This document shows, piece after piece, positions 1-10,796 of a stretch of DNA of 64,000 nucleotides. Under the pieces are notes generated by a model. The model did not search any database. It was not told the origin of the DNA and was given only the letters and a program-made list of their open reading frames with translations. Within the stretch, counting starts at the first letter, position 1; every line of letters begins with the position of its first letter. The position numbers and the translations under genes were made by a program. The stretch is from Camellia lanceoleosa (taxonomy: Eukaryota; Streptophyta; Magnoliopsida; Ericales; Theaceae): the NCBI GenBank assembly GCA_025200525.1, contig CM045763.1, positions 92,287,944 through 92,351,943 of the forward strand. Direction: 5' to 3'.

Positions 1-470
1 CTAACTTGAGCCCTGCCAGAAGCGCTTCATACTTTGCTTCGTTGTTTGACGCTGGGAAGCCAAGGTTGATTGCCTGCTTCAATACTAGGCCGTCTGGAGA
101 GATGAGGACTATGCCAAGTCCTGCTCCATGCCGGTTGGATGCTCCATCCACGAAGAGCTTCCACATCTCTCCAACGAACAACTTCCAGCAGATGGAGGGA
201 TCAGATGATGCCTTGGGATCTTCCATGTTGCTGGTGGTTTCTTCAGAGTCCATGCTCGCTGTCTGCCCTTTGCTTTTTGTTTGCACCAAGTCTTTATTTG
301 TCGGTGAGTCCTGACTTGTTGTAGCATGGTTTGTTTCTTCCTTCCTTTCTTTACTCTGGTCTGCCTTGGGGCCTGACTGAGTAACCAGTACTAGGGGTTG
401 CGTTATTCCGACGTCAACTTCCATCCCTAATTCGGTTGTCTCAGTTAGGTCGATCGAATGTGATGACTTC
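1..470 (-). pseudogene. TE-A second (archaeal-type) RNase H, N-terminal part
   Basis: Minus-strand reading gives a segment beginning LFVDGASN, followed by a glycine-rich strand and an LISPDG motif. This is the first strand and catalytic Asp of the extra RNase H domain that Tat-lineage elements carry between the ordinary RT-RNase H and integrase. The reading frame is open here through the point where TE-B has a TGA, so TE-A is the better copy of this domain. The N-terminal side (about 300-470) is a Ser/Thr/Gln-rich linker. The domain is cut by the window start. Confidence 0.8.
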
Positions 471-504
471 CTGGTGTGAATTCTGCGACAAAATCTGCCG
501 ATGC

Positions 505-2724
505 TTATGCTTTTATTGCGGTCCTAGGTTGGAACTTGATGTCGTATTGTCCCAACTCCACTGCCCACTTCAGAATTCGCCCAGAGAAGTTCGCTCTTTC
601 AAATAAAGCCTTTAATGGGAAGGCTGTGAGGACAACTCCAGTGTGGGCGTGAAAGTAATGTGATAACTTCCTTGAGGCCATCATCAAGGCCAATGCCGAT
701 TTCCGATGGCAAGTACCTTGTTTCGGCGCCCAGTAATGTCTTGCTGACATAGTAGATAGGAAGATGTTGGATTTCTTCTGCGCGGACCAATACTGCGCTA
801 ATTGCATGCTGCGAGACCGCTAGGTATAAGAAGAGTTCTTCTCCAGGGATTAGGGTTGCAAGTAGTGGTGGAGAAGACATGTACTCTTTTAGGCTTTCCA
901 GGGCGTGGTCGTATTCTTCGTCCCACTCAAACTTAGCCTTCAGTGCATGAAAGAATGGTCGTAGCCTGTCTGATGACCGGCTTATGAACCGGTTGAGTGC
1001 AGCCGCCATGCCAGTGAGATGCTGCACTTCCTTCACTGAGTTTGGCCTCTCCAGATCCTGTATTGCTTTGATCTGAGAAGGGTCCGCTTCTATACCTCGG
1101 TTGGTCACCAAGAAGCTTAGGAATTTGCCAGATCCTACTCCGAACGCACACTTCGATGCGTTGAGGCATACCTTATGCTTCTTCAGGATCTCGAACATCT
1201 CACCTAGGTCCTTGAGATGGTCATTCTCATCCTTGCTTTTGACCACCATATCGTCGATGTAAGCTTCCATTGTTCTGCCTAACAATGGTTCAAACATCTT
1301 GGTGACCATTCTCTGGAACGTCGCCCCTGCGTTCTTTAGGCCAAAGGGCATGACTTTGTAGCAATAGAGTCCCCTTGGAGTGGTGAAGGATGTGACTTCT
1401 GATGCGGTTCATGCATGGCGATTTGGTGGTAGCCTCTGTATGCGTCCAGAAAACTAAGTCGGTTGTGCCCTGCCGTTAAGTCTACCAGTTGATCTATCCT
1501 TGGTAGAGGAAAGCCATCTTTTGGGCACGCCTTATTGACCGTTTTGTAGTCGACGCAGACACGCCATTTGCCATTCTTCTTTGGCACTACGACGGTGTTG
1601 GAGATCCATCTTGGGTAGTGCACCTCTCTGATTGCCCCTGCTTTTAGTAGGTTTCCTACTTCTTCCGCCACTATTTCGGCGTGGTGGAGTGCCGATCTGC
1701 GGGTGCGTTGAATGATTGGTCTGGCAGAAGGGTGGACGTTGAGTTGGTGACAGATGAAGTTGGGATCAATGCCTGGCATGTCGTATGAGGTCCAGGCGAA
1801 CACTTCGATGTTGGAGGTCAGAAATTCCAAGACCTCCAATCTCTCAGTGCTGGACAACGACGAACCAAGCAGAAAGAACTTATCCGAGTTCTTTTCATCT
1901 ATTCTGACCTCCACCAAGTCCTCCACCGCTTTTTGACTAGCCGCTTTGCCGACATCCGTAAATAGTTCATTACTCTCAGGTTCTTCAACCGAATGAACGT
2001 ATCCTTTGGCAGCGCGGCTGCCATTCACTGTGACAAAGCACTGCTTTGACATGATCTGATCTCCATAAACTTCTTCTATTACTCCGGTGTCGTTTAGAAA
2101 CCGCATCACTTGGTGGTAGGAGGACGCCACCGAGCGCATGGCATGCAGCCATGTTCTGCCCAAGATAATGTTGTAAGTGGAGGGGACCTTCAACACCCAA
2201 AACTCCACTTATTTTGTCACACTCCCTGCTCTGACTGGGAGGATAATTTTGCCGACGGGCCATTCTGGCATGGAGTTGAATCCAATAAGGGGAGATACAG
2301 CCGGCGCCAAGTCTTTATCTTGCAACTTTAGTTGTTTGAAGGTTTCATAGTACATGATTTCACATGAACTACCTTGGTTAATCAGAATTCACTTGACGTC
2401 AAAATCCTTGACTCGGAGAGTGACGACCAAGGCATCGTTGTAAGGGCAATAAATCCTTGCCAAGTCTTTATCCGAAAAAGACATGACATTTGTGGCCTCT
2501 GTTTTCCCCTTCTTGACGACTGGTTGGGCACTTAGCACCTCTCTTAAGTACTCAGCCTTTTTGATTGAACCTCTGAGCTCGCATACACGCTCAGGTTCAA
2601 AGACTCCATGTATTACGTTGATGACGCCTTGGGGCGGGGCGTCGATCGGCATTCCGTTGGGGTTATTATGGTCTGAAATTTGGTGCCCTCCTTCAATGTA
2701 TTTGTCTAAGTGGCCTGCAGTCAC
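505..2724 (-). pseudogene. TE-A protease / reverse transcriptase / RNase H, broken
   Basis: Three open pieces line up with the TE-B pol. The protease region (2724-2389) ends at a TGA at 2389-2391, just before the active-site motif. There TE-B reads IDQGSS but TE-A reads INQGSS (codon 2377-2379), so the catalytic Asp is replaced by Asn. The RT fingers and palm follow in 2208-1336. A frameshift near 1350 moves the rest, including the intact YIDD catalytic box at 1261-1250, into another frame (1351-599). A further shift near 700-800 places the RNase H tail (ends [14 protein letters not shown], near 540) in a third frame. The protein cannot be made as it stands. Confidence 0.9.
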
Positions 2725-2991
2725 ATACTCTTCCAGATGCTGGCTTAGTGGCGTGTAATTCTCAGTGCGGTGCCCCTATTCTTTGTGAAAGGTGCACCTG
2801 GATCTGTCATCATAGTCCATACAGGCCTCGCCTAGCTTGGCCATTTGTGAAAGGCTCGTCTCGAATCTCACTAAGTATCGGTAGATCGGTTTCTTGAATA
2901 CCGTGGTTATGGTAGTAGTGCGGACTCTCAACTATCTCTTGTCTGGTCCTCGCCGTTGTCTCGCTTTGCCTCGTCCGTTTGGTTTGGCAAT

Positions 2992-4338
2992 CTAGTATTG
3001 ACCTTTCTTTGAGGTCTTCTTCTCTGGTGCTGTGGTCGTGCCAGATTTTGCTTTGGCACGAGCATCATCCTCTTCCACCCTGATGTGCTGATGCACTCTC
3101 TCCATTAGGGCCTCCATGGTGAGGGGCGGTGTCATGGTGATAAAGTCCCTCAGTCTATTCCCGACTGGAAGGCCTCTTTTATATTGCGCAATGGCGAGAT
3201 TGGTTGGGCAGTCCCCAATTTGGTTGAATATCTCCCAGTAGCGGCTGTTATATGACCTCAGGGTCTCCTTATCGCCCATGTCGATGGAGAGTAACTGGTC
3301 AATCTCCACCGGGGTTTTCGTGTTCGTTCTGAATCGTGTTACAAACGCCCGCCATTGATTCTTGAGAGGCTATCTTTGCCCTCTGGAAGCTTTTCAAACC
3401 AAGTCAAGCCAAGGTCACCAAGGCTTGAAGGGAATAGGATGCACATCAAGGCCTCGTTCCGCCGGTATACAGCCATGACCTGGCGAAAGTGGCTCAAGTG
3501 CGAGTAGGGGTCCGTCTTCCCCTCATACGTTGTGAATTTGGGCTGTAGGAAGCCTGACGGAAGGGGCGCGTTTTCTATTGCTGGGACGAATGGTGAGGTC
3601 TGCAGCCTCGCCAATGCCTTGTCCGTTGGTTCGTATGCCGGGCGCGGTATTGGCATTCCAACCTCGACGCTTCCATGCGTCAGGAATAGCTAACGTAAGC
3701 GGGAACCTGTGTGGATCGCGCGCCCTGGCGTCCTCCTTCCATCGTGCCTTCTCTTCTAGCACGGATCGTAGGTCGGATGATCTGGGTAATTCCATCTATC
3801 TAGACCTTGTCTGGTGCGTATGTGAGGGCCAATATGTGCTTCCCTCAATGTACGACCTTTCAGACCTCGTCCTTTAAGACCTGGAGTCACGAGTCCTGGA
3901 AGATCTGGATTGCGTGTCGCCTGTCCTGAGGCTTCTGTTTTCTGCTTGAGAGGGTGTAGAATTCCTACTACGACCCTCTGAGTGGCGAGGGGGCGTCTTG
4001 TTATTGCGCCCCTCTCCTGTCACCACTTCTTTTCCTTTCACCTGGCGTTTTAGAGACTCCATGTCCGCCGCCATCTTACGAATCAATTCGTCTTGTTGTC
4101 TGACGCGATCCTCCAGAGTTTGTTGGTCAATCCTACGCCTTTGTCTTTCTGGGCTTTGTGAATGAGAGGGGTGAGGGCTGTTATTCCGCCTTCGTCTTCT
4201 CGCATCCCTCTTGGAATTCTGTCTCTATGGCTCCAGGTCCGACATGGGAGTGACCAAGGGTAGGGCCTCGCGCCTTGCACCCCCATCTGGAGTTTGTCCG
4301 TCGATGACGGACTGAGGTAACTCTTCGTTGTTCGCCAT
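2992..4338 (-). pseudogene. TE-A gag, interrupted
   Basis: Gag starts at the ATG complementary to 4336-4338, 59 bases downstream of the primer site (beginning MANNEELPQ). The N-terminal third is a charged, Arg/Ser-rich linker with a short coiled stretch (DELIRKMAADMESLK). In-frame stops occur near 3873. Frameshifts then scatter the capsid-like part over the pieces 3795-3523, 3656-3339 and 3309-2992. The capsid-like region contains the usual retrotransposon gag signature around 'TTYEGKTDPYSHL' and 'MCILFPSSL'. The zinc-knuckle region near 2780-2850 is degraded. TE-B carries the same protein but lacks this start. Confidence 0.88.
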
Positions 4339-4380
4339 TTATGTTCGAGAGAATAAGCTTGATCAAGAGGTTGTTCTTGT

Positions 4381-4403
4381 CTGAATTCCCACAGACGGCG
4401 CCA
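4381..4403 (-). other. Primer-binding site of TE-A
   Basis: On the minus strand TGGCGCCGTCTGTGGGAATT follows the LTR end after a 2-nt spacer. The first nine bases match the 3' end expected of a tRNA-Asp; the rest diverges. TE-B keeps only the first seven bases of this site. Confidence 0.75.
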
Positions 4404-4405
4404 AT

Positions 4406-5163
4406 TGTACGGGAAAGAAATACACCTTCTCGTATAATCCTGTTGATCAAGTTTGCGCTCTTTAAATGCACGTAGTTTTATCACTGAAAACAAAGCGTGA
4501 GCTAGCCGGCGGTGTGCGAAACCTCTCCGATGCCTAAGTCAAGAAGCTTGACAAATAGACAAAAGCTCGTGTATTGAAAAACAAAGTTGTGTTACCTCTC
4601 CAAAGGTGATATTGGTGAGCTTTTATAGGTTTCGTGTGGCACAATCCTAGTAGGACTCTTACTCCTCCATGCAGAGTCCTCCTAGGACTCATACTCCTAA
4701 GAGATAATGCTTCTCTCAACACCCCTCTCACTGCTTAAACCAAGTGAGATGGTTTTTACCACAGCCGAACTACCTTACGACCGAAGTAAGCAAGGCACCT
4801 TATGATTTTCAACCGAGCTATGCTTAGACCGGCTCTCCATTATGGCTCGGCCCATACCTCCCTTTCCCTTATCTCGGCTTTCCCATGCTAAGACCGAGCT
4901 ATCCATAAGAGTGGAGCCAAACTAATTACTGAAGACTGAATTCCTCACAACACATCCCTTAACCGAAGTAGAAATAAGCCGTATGTGACCGGACTAGATA
5001 CCACGGTTGCGACCGGTCTAACTCCAAGACTACTTCTTCAGACCGGAGTAACTTATATGGTCTTTTTACTCAGCCCTTCGTAGTGCGGCCCAAAAACGAC
5101 CCACTACTTAGCTCGGCCCAATATACCCAGCTCTGTCCAATTTTCATATAAATTACCCTCCCA
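4406..5163 (-). repeat. 5' LTR of TE-A
   Basis: This 758-bp LTR reads TGGGAGGGTAATTT... to ...CCCGTACA on the minus strand, so it has TG...CA ends. It is homologous to the 800-bp LTRs of TE-B, with the same landmarks (GGGCCGAGCT motifs, GACCATATAAGTTACTCCGG, the TATA region, and the 3' end TTTCTTTCCCGTACA), but it is clearly diverged and shorter. Confidence 0.92.
4621..4627 (-). promoter_or_regulatory. TATA box in TE-A 5' LTR
   Basis: CCTATAAAAGCTCACC on the minus strand occupies the position where TE-B has CCTATATAAGCTCACC, about 220 bp before the LTR end. This is the likely Pol II core promoter of the element. Confidence 0.6.
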
Positions 5164-6561
5164 TATGATATTAAGAAAGAGTGAGAATGAAAGAGATCAT
5201 TGTAAAAGAGAATAGCCTAACTGCTCTAAAGGCGCCAAGAGAAGGCTATTAATAGATGGAAGTAAAGATTGAAGACACCCCTGACCAAATCCAGACTCTA
5301 TGTCTTTATTAATTTCATTTATCTTTAAATTTTTGCGCTTTACTTTACGCATTGCACTTACATTTTGTAGGAATAGATTAGCCTTGTAATTCCAAAATCC
5401 AGTCGGTTTAAAAGCTGTGACGTTGCCCTTACTAAAGGTAACATTTTGTAATTGTTTATTCAGTTAATCAATTGTAATTTTTGCCTAATCTCTCCCTTAC
5501 ATTCTGGTATGAATTTGAATTAAAAGTTTTGATTCATCTTTTCAACATAACACAGTAAAGTCTTCTTTATTGAGATTAAGAGAATTTTAATACATTCGCT
5601 TAATAAAAATTGATATTTATTATTTGTAACAACTTTTCAATTTCTTACTGACATGCTTGAATTACATTCCTAATCTTTAAAGTGTGAAAAATAGTCAACA
5701 GAAATATTATATATATATATATATATATATTTAAAGGTCTAGTTAACAAATTGTCTCTAAAAACGAAAATATTATAAAAACGAAAATGCGAGAAACTTTC
5801 AGTAATTTGGAAACAATATTCATTGGATTTTTAAAAGTTACAATTTCTAAAGTTTTTTTTCACATTAAATAATGCTCGATGAACACTTAAGGTTATTTAG
5901 AATAATCTAAATAAATATATTTTTTATATTTTTACGAAAAGATATATAAAAAAATAAAAAAATAAATTATTTTACGAATGCCAAACTTAACCTTACTAGC
6001 ATTTATCATGGTTAAAAATGGTCTGTCTTGCAAAACCATCCACTCGAGGTATAAGTTCGGGCGAGGGACTAGGTACAAGCTTAATAGACTCGGGGCCTAA
6101 AATTTGACGCTTTGCCTAAAAAAAAAAATAAAAAAAAAAACCAACATTAAGGATTGGTTTTGAAATCCGTTATTTTAATAATTTTTTAATTAAAATATAA
6201 AGTAAAAAAATATATATGTTTTCAATGATTTTTTTTATAAAAAAAAATTACCCAAAAAAAAATATATATAAAAAGTAGAGAAGAAATTTTTTTTTTGACT
6301 TTTTGTTATAACATTTTGACTATTTTTTTTAACTTCCCAAACTTACCTTAAAAGATTGGGAAATTTTTTTTAGAATCCTTGATATTAAGATTTTATGACA
6401 TAAAAGATACTAAATATTTTTATAATGTCTAAGGTCTCTTAACATGGATCTAGAGAAAATTCGATCTAGAGAATTTCTTTAGACTTTTCAGAAAAATTCT
6501 CCAAAGAAATTCTAGGAATTTCCCAAAGAAATTCTTTGCCTAGAGAAATTCTTCGAAGAAA
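5164..6561. other. AT-rich spacer, no gene seen
   Basis: I see no coding signal. The spacer contains a (TA)n microsatellite at 5708-5730, a small foldback-like segment near 5885-5995 of the 'GTTTGG' type that recurs through the window, poly-A/T runs, and a short internally repetitive stretch (6430-6560) built on variants of AGAGAAATTCTTCG. Confidence 0.6.
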
Positions 6562-7061
6562 GGCTCTGTTTGATAGAGCTCTGGAACGTTAGTTCCAGAG
6601 CTCAATTTGAACATGGTATTTGTTTATGGTTTTCAAAAATTAATTTTACACACGTTTTTGAAAACGCGGTCGAAGGTGGAAAAATTTGCACTAACCGGTT
6701 GTCTCACCGGACGTCTCACCGATCGTCCGGCCGGTTGACCGGAGTAGTGCACTTTTTTTTTTTTTTTTTGCGCAATTGACACATGTTAATTTTTATATAT
6801 TCAATAAAAAATATTTTCTAAATTTTTAAAAAATTTTTATAAACTTTAACAGAATTTTGAGTTGTATTTTTGGTTATGAGTTGTAAGTTTTTGTATCAAA
6901 TATCATATGTCACATCAAAAATTTCTCACTCAATTCAAAACTCTTTTCAAAACTCATTAACCAAACAAATTTTTCACACTCAAATCATAATTCTAAAACT
7001 CATAAACTCAAAATGTAATTATATTTTCAAATCATATTTAGAAAACTCTATCAAACGCAAC
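6562..7061 (+). mobile_element. MITE family M1, copy 1 (about 500 bp)
   Basis: The left end GCTCTGTTTGATAGAGCTCT is mirrored at the right end (reverse complement GTTGCGTTTGATAGAG). It interrupts the repetitive AGAAATTC stretch, which resumes at 7062. The interior is AT-rich except for a GC-rich palindromic core at about 6690-6745 (GGCCGGTTGACCGG). A second copy in the opposite orientation lies at 19308-19830. No clear target duplication and no transposase. Probably a hAT-type MITE, but the superfamily is uncertain. Confidence 0.65.
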
Positions 7062-7546
7062 ATTTGTCTTTTCCAAATAAATTATGAGAATTTCCCAAAG
7101 AAAATTAACAAAATCAGAGAAAATTCAAGGGTAATCCAAAGAAAATTACCAAATCTAGAAAAAAGTGGCCAAATCTAGAGAAATTTTAGGAATATAGAGA
7201 AATTCAACACTGTCAGCACAAACAATATATGCATACATATATATACACACATTTATCAACAATGAGGAGATAGAACTAACTAATTTTTCATAGAGAATCA
7301 CTCAAGATCACAAGAAATGAACATTTTGGCCCGCAAAATCTATATTATTTTACTCCGATCCAGAGATAACAGTCACAGAAACTCACAAATTCTTTGTACC
7401 AATATCTCACTCTGAATAACACAAACAAAATTACTTGAATTGACCATTGCCTTCTCAGCCAAATAACATCAATCACAGGCATAAATACATGAATATGCAT
7501 GTGTCTATGTATGTGTATAAATATATATATATATATATATATATAA

Positions 7547-7577
<31 letters not shown>

Positions 7578-8477
7578 CAAGAAAAAGTCAAGAAATGAGA
7601 AATAAACAAGAAATGAAAATTAAAAACAGAGCAAAGAGACATGATTGATACCTAGAGAAGAAGAAGAAGAGTGAAAGATGTAGCTGATCGGAGATTTCAC
7701 TAGATCACTAAAGCACAGCTTCATAGAGAGAAACAAGGAAGGGTTGTTGTCTAGAAAAGACTACTCGAAGCTAGGATTTGGCCGATCTGAGGACTGTAGC
7801 GACATTTGATCCTTCCACCATGCATTTCCAACAAGAAGAGCAGAGATGGGAGACGAGCATGGGCATGGTGGTAGTGGTGGGAATGAGAACGATCTGGAAG
7901 ATCAAGACTGTTGCTTTAGAGAGAGAACATTTTAGAGAGAGAAAGAGACGCAGTTAGAAGAAGAGTGAGAGAGTTTAGAGTGAGAGAGAGAGAGAAAAAA
8001 AAAAGGTTTGATTTGAGAAATTTCTCTAATATATGAGTGTGAGGGATGAAGGACCTTAGATATTATAAAATAATATTATGGATCCCTTCTATTATTAAAT
8101 ATGGGAGAGGGAACTTAGACTAATTTTTCCTAAAAGGTAATGAAAAAAATAATTTATAAAAATAATTAGAATCTCAACAGGTTAATAAGGGATTGGTTGG
8201 GATGTCCTAAATAAGTGCACTTTTTGGACTAAAAAGCTGAGGAAAAAAATATGATTGTTTAGGTTAACTTTTTGACTTTTTATGAAAAAATTATATAAAT
8301 TAGTGTGTAGGGAAAAATTAGGATTGGGAGTTGTGCAACCGTACTTTTTAATTTTTTGTGAATAGTGATAACTTTTTAACTTTTTGACTTTTTTTTAACT
8401 TGCCAAACTTGGCCTAAGTCAACTTGGACTGAAGAGCTTCTCTACTGGCAAATGCTATAATAGCTTTGCCATTGTTA
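7062..8477. other. Spacer with microsatellite and unclassified sequence
   Basis: 7062-7200 continues the AGAAATTC-type repetitive sequence. 7640-7990 has more balanced composition with GA-rich ends and might be an old untranslated or captured gene fragment, but no reading frame supports this. 8195-8412 resembles the small 'GTTTGG' foldback elements (ends GGGATTGGTTGGGATG and CCAAACTTGGCC). Confidence 0.5.
7520..7577. repeat. Compound microsatellite (AT)n(AG)n
   Basis: An uninterrupted AT repeat runs straight into AG repeats, with a few interruptions. Confidence 0.9.
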
Positions 8478-8486
8478 TCTATACTA

Positions 8487-10796
8487 TCTATACTATATAT
8501 TAAGTAAAAGGAGTTTTTAACCCTAAGGCCTGTGGGAGCTCTAATCTCCTAATCCTAATTTTCTAATTTTTTAATTTAAAAAAAAATCTCAGCATTTATT
8601 GACTTTTCCCTAGGAATGGCAAGGGGGCGGGGCAGGGCGAGGCCGGGGATCACCCTCCCTGTCCCCGATCCCCAATGGTGGAAACTCTCCCCGTCCCCGA
8701 TCTTGACCCCGACGGGGAGCTCATCACTGCCCCCGCCCCCGTCCCTTAACGGGGATCGAGTTTCCCCGACCCCGAAAAGTCCCTGACCAAAAAAAATAAA
8801 AAATAAAAAAATCAGTTCCAAATTTCTTCAACAACAACAACAATCAGATTTAACATCAACAACAACAACAATCGGATGAGCTAAAAAAAAAAAATCAGAT
8901 CTAACATATATATATATAACAGATCTAACATATATATAACAGATCAAAAAAATAGATCTGTGTATGTATCTAGACGAAGGAGTGGCGATGGACAACGTCG
9001 CGACAGTGGTTGTGATGTGGTCAGGATGTGGTGATTTGTCAGGTGATTGATGATCGACGTCGTGAATACCGATGATCGACATTGCGAACAGGCCGAAAGT
9101 GAGAGAGAGAGTAGAGGGAAGAGAGTGAGAGAGTAGAGGGAGGCGACGAGAGGCGGAGAGTGAATCTGTAAGACAGTGTAAAGAGAGAGAGTTAAGGATC
9201 TGTAAACAATAAACATATATATATATATATATATAATATATAATATTCAAAGACACAGTCTGTAACCAAACCAAACATATATATATAATATATAAATCGG
9301 GAGATGACCGGGGCGAGAAGCGGGGCCGGGGCCGGGGCCAGGGATGAAATATGTATCACCGTCCCCGGCCCGAATGTCACCGGGGATTTAATTTTGAATA
9401 CCATCCTCGTCCCCTCGGGGGTATTTTTCGGGAAAAAACCATTCTTATCGGGGACGGGGGGTCGGGTCCCCGTCGGGCCGGGTTCAAATTGCCATCCCTA
9501 CTTCTCCCAACCCAACCTCAGCATTTATTAACTTTTCCCAACTCACAATCTCTTTTGACTTCTCTCATGATTATTGCAACATCCTTTTCAATTTCTCCCA
9601 TAAACTATGGTTGCACACAAAAATAAAAAATAAAAAGATAAGAATTTAGCTATAGATCTCAAAAAGATATAACATCTAAATTTGAATTATGATTTAATAA
9701 TATAATTATGTATTTTTTTTATGTATATCTGTCAAAATTTTAAATCACTTAATGGGACAAATTAATCAATTTTCCAAAATTATTGATTTTTAATTTACAA
9801 AATAGATTAAAAAAAACTATTGACTGATTTGTTTATTTAATGACAAAAATATTTCATAATCTCTCTCTCCTAATCTCTCTCACAAATTTTCAAAAAAAAT
9901 ATATTAAAACTTGCATTCATTTTCTCTTTCTCAAAAAATCAGATAGGAGCTCCAATCTCCTAATCTTAATTTTCTAATTTTTTAATTTAAAAAAAAATCT
10001 CAGCATTTATTGACTTCTCCCAACCTAACCTCAGCATTTATTGACTTTTCCCAACCCACAATCTATTTTGACTTCTCTCATAATTATTGTAACACCCTTT
10101 TCAATTTCTCCCATACACTATTGTTACATACAAATTTTTTTTAAAAAAAGATAAGAATTTAGCTATATATCTCAAAAGGATATAACATCTAAATTTGAAT
10201 TGTGATTTAATAATATAATTATGTATTTTTTTATGTATATCTATCAAAATTTTAAATTACTTAATGGGACAAATTAATCAATTTTTCAAAATTATTGATT
10301 TTTAATTTACAAAATAGATTAAAAAAAACTATTGACTGATTTATTTATTTAATAACAAAAAATATTTCATAATCTCTCCCTCCTAATCTCTCTCACAAAT
10401 TTTCAAAAAAAATATTAAAACTTGCATTCATTTTCTCTTCCCCAAAAAATCAGATAATATTTTCTATTAAAGTTGTAGATATCTACCTATATTTTATATA
10501 TTATATTATAACATAACAAAAAAAACTAAAAAACTATAAAAAAAAATCTTTGAAGTTTATCTAAATAAACTTTAAATCAATAAAACTCACATGTCTATCA
10601 CATATCTAACTCACATCATAACTTTCATAAATAATAATAATTAAAAACAAATGGAAACCACAGATAAATTAAATTTAAAAAAAAAATATACCCACAACTC
10701 CATCTTAATAAATTGAAAAAAAAAATACACGAATAGAAACCACACAAAAATAAAAATAAAAATAAAAAGATATATCTATCTATGTATCTATATCTA
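8487..10796 (+). mobile_element. Helitron unit, long form without recognisable 3' end
   Basis: It begins with TCTATACTATATATTAAG. The body contains an internal duplication: the block 9530-9950 recurs at 10030-10450 with near identity. It is related to 28905-30136 in array 2. It carries the hAT-type insertion at 8611-9500. Its right limit is a (TATC)n stretch that runs into the next unit's 5' end. Confidence 0.65.
8611..9500. mobile_element. hAT-type non-autonomous element, GC-rich ends
   Basis: The terminal inverted repeats are TAGGAATGGCAA (8611) and TAGGGATGGCAA (reverse complement, ending 9500). They are flanked by near-identical 8-bp direct repeats, CTTTTCCC (8603-8610) and CTTCTCCC (9501-9508). 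An 8-bp duplication and these ends fit the hAT superfamily. Both ends are unusually GC-rich (runs of GGGGCGGGG and CCCCGTCCCCG), while the centre holds ACA, GA and TA microsatellites. It interrupts a Helitron unit, so it is younger than that unit. No transposase. Confidence 0.8.

Larger units (their letters stand above)
1..5163 (-). mobile_element. TE-A: Tat-lineage Ty3/gypsy LTR retrotransposon, 5' part, decayed
   Basis: Read on the minus strand the order is 5' LTR (5163 to 4406), primer site, gag, protease, reverse transcriptase, RNase H, then the start of a second RNase H at the window edge. Most of the integrase side and the 3' LTR lie outside the window. It matches TE-B (32825-44395) along its whole length, so it is the same family. 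The dual RNase H organisation is the hallmark of the Tat lineage. Several stops and frameshifts show it is non-coding now. The LTR has diverged from those of TE-B far more than TE-B's two LTRs have from each other. No target duplication can be checked because the other end is missing. Confidence 0.93.

Noticed and set aside
8828..9274. 148-codon open frame on the minus strand
   Set aside because: Lies across ACA, TA and GA microsatellites of the hAT-type element; Tyr/Ile and Ser/Leu runs are microsatellite translation.
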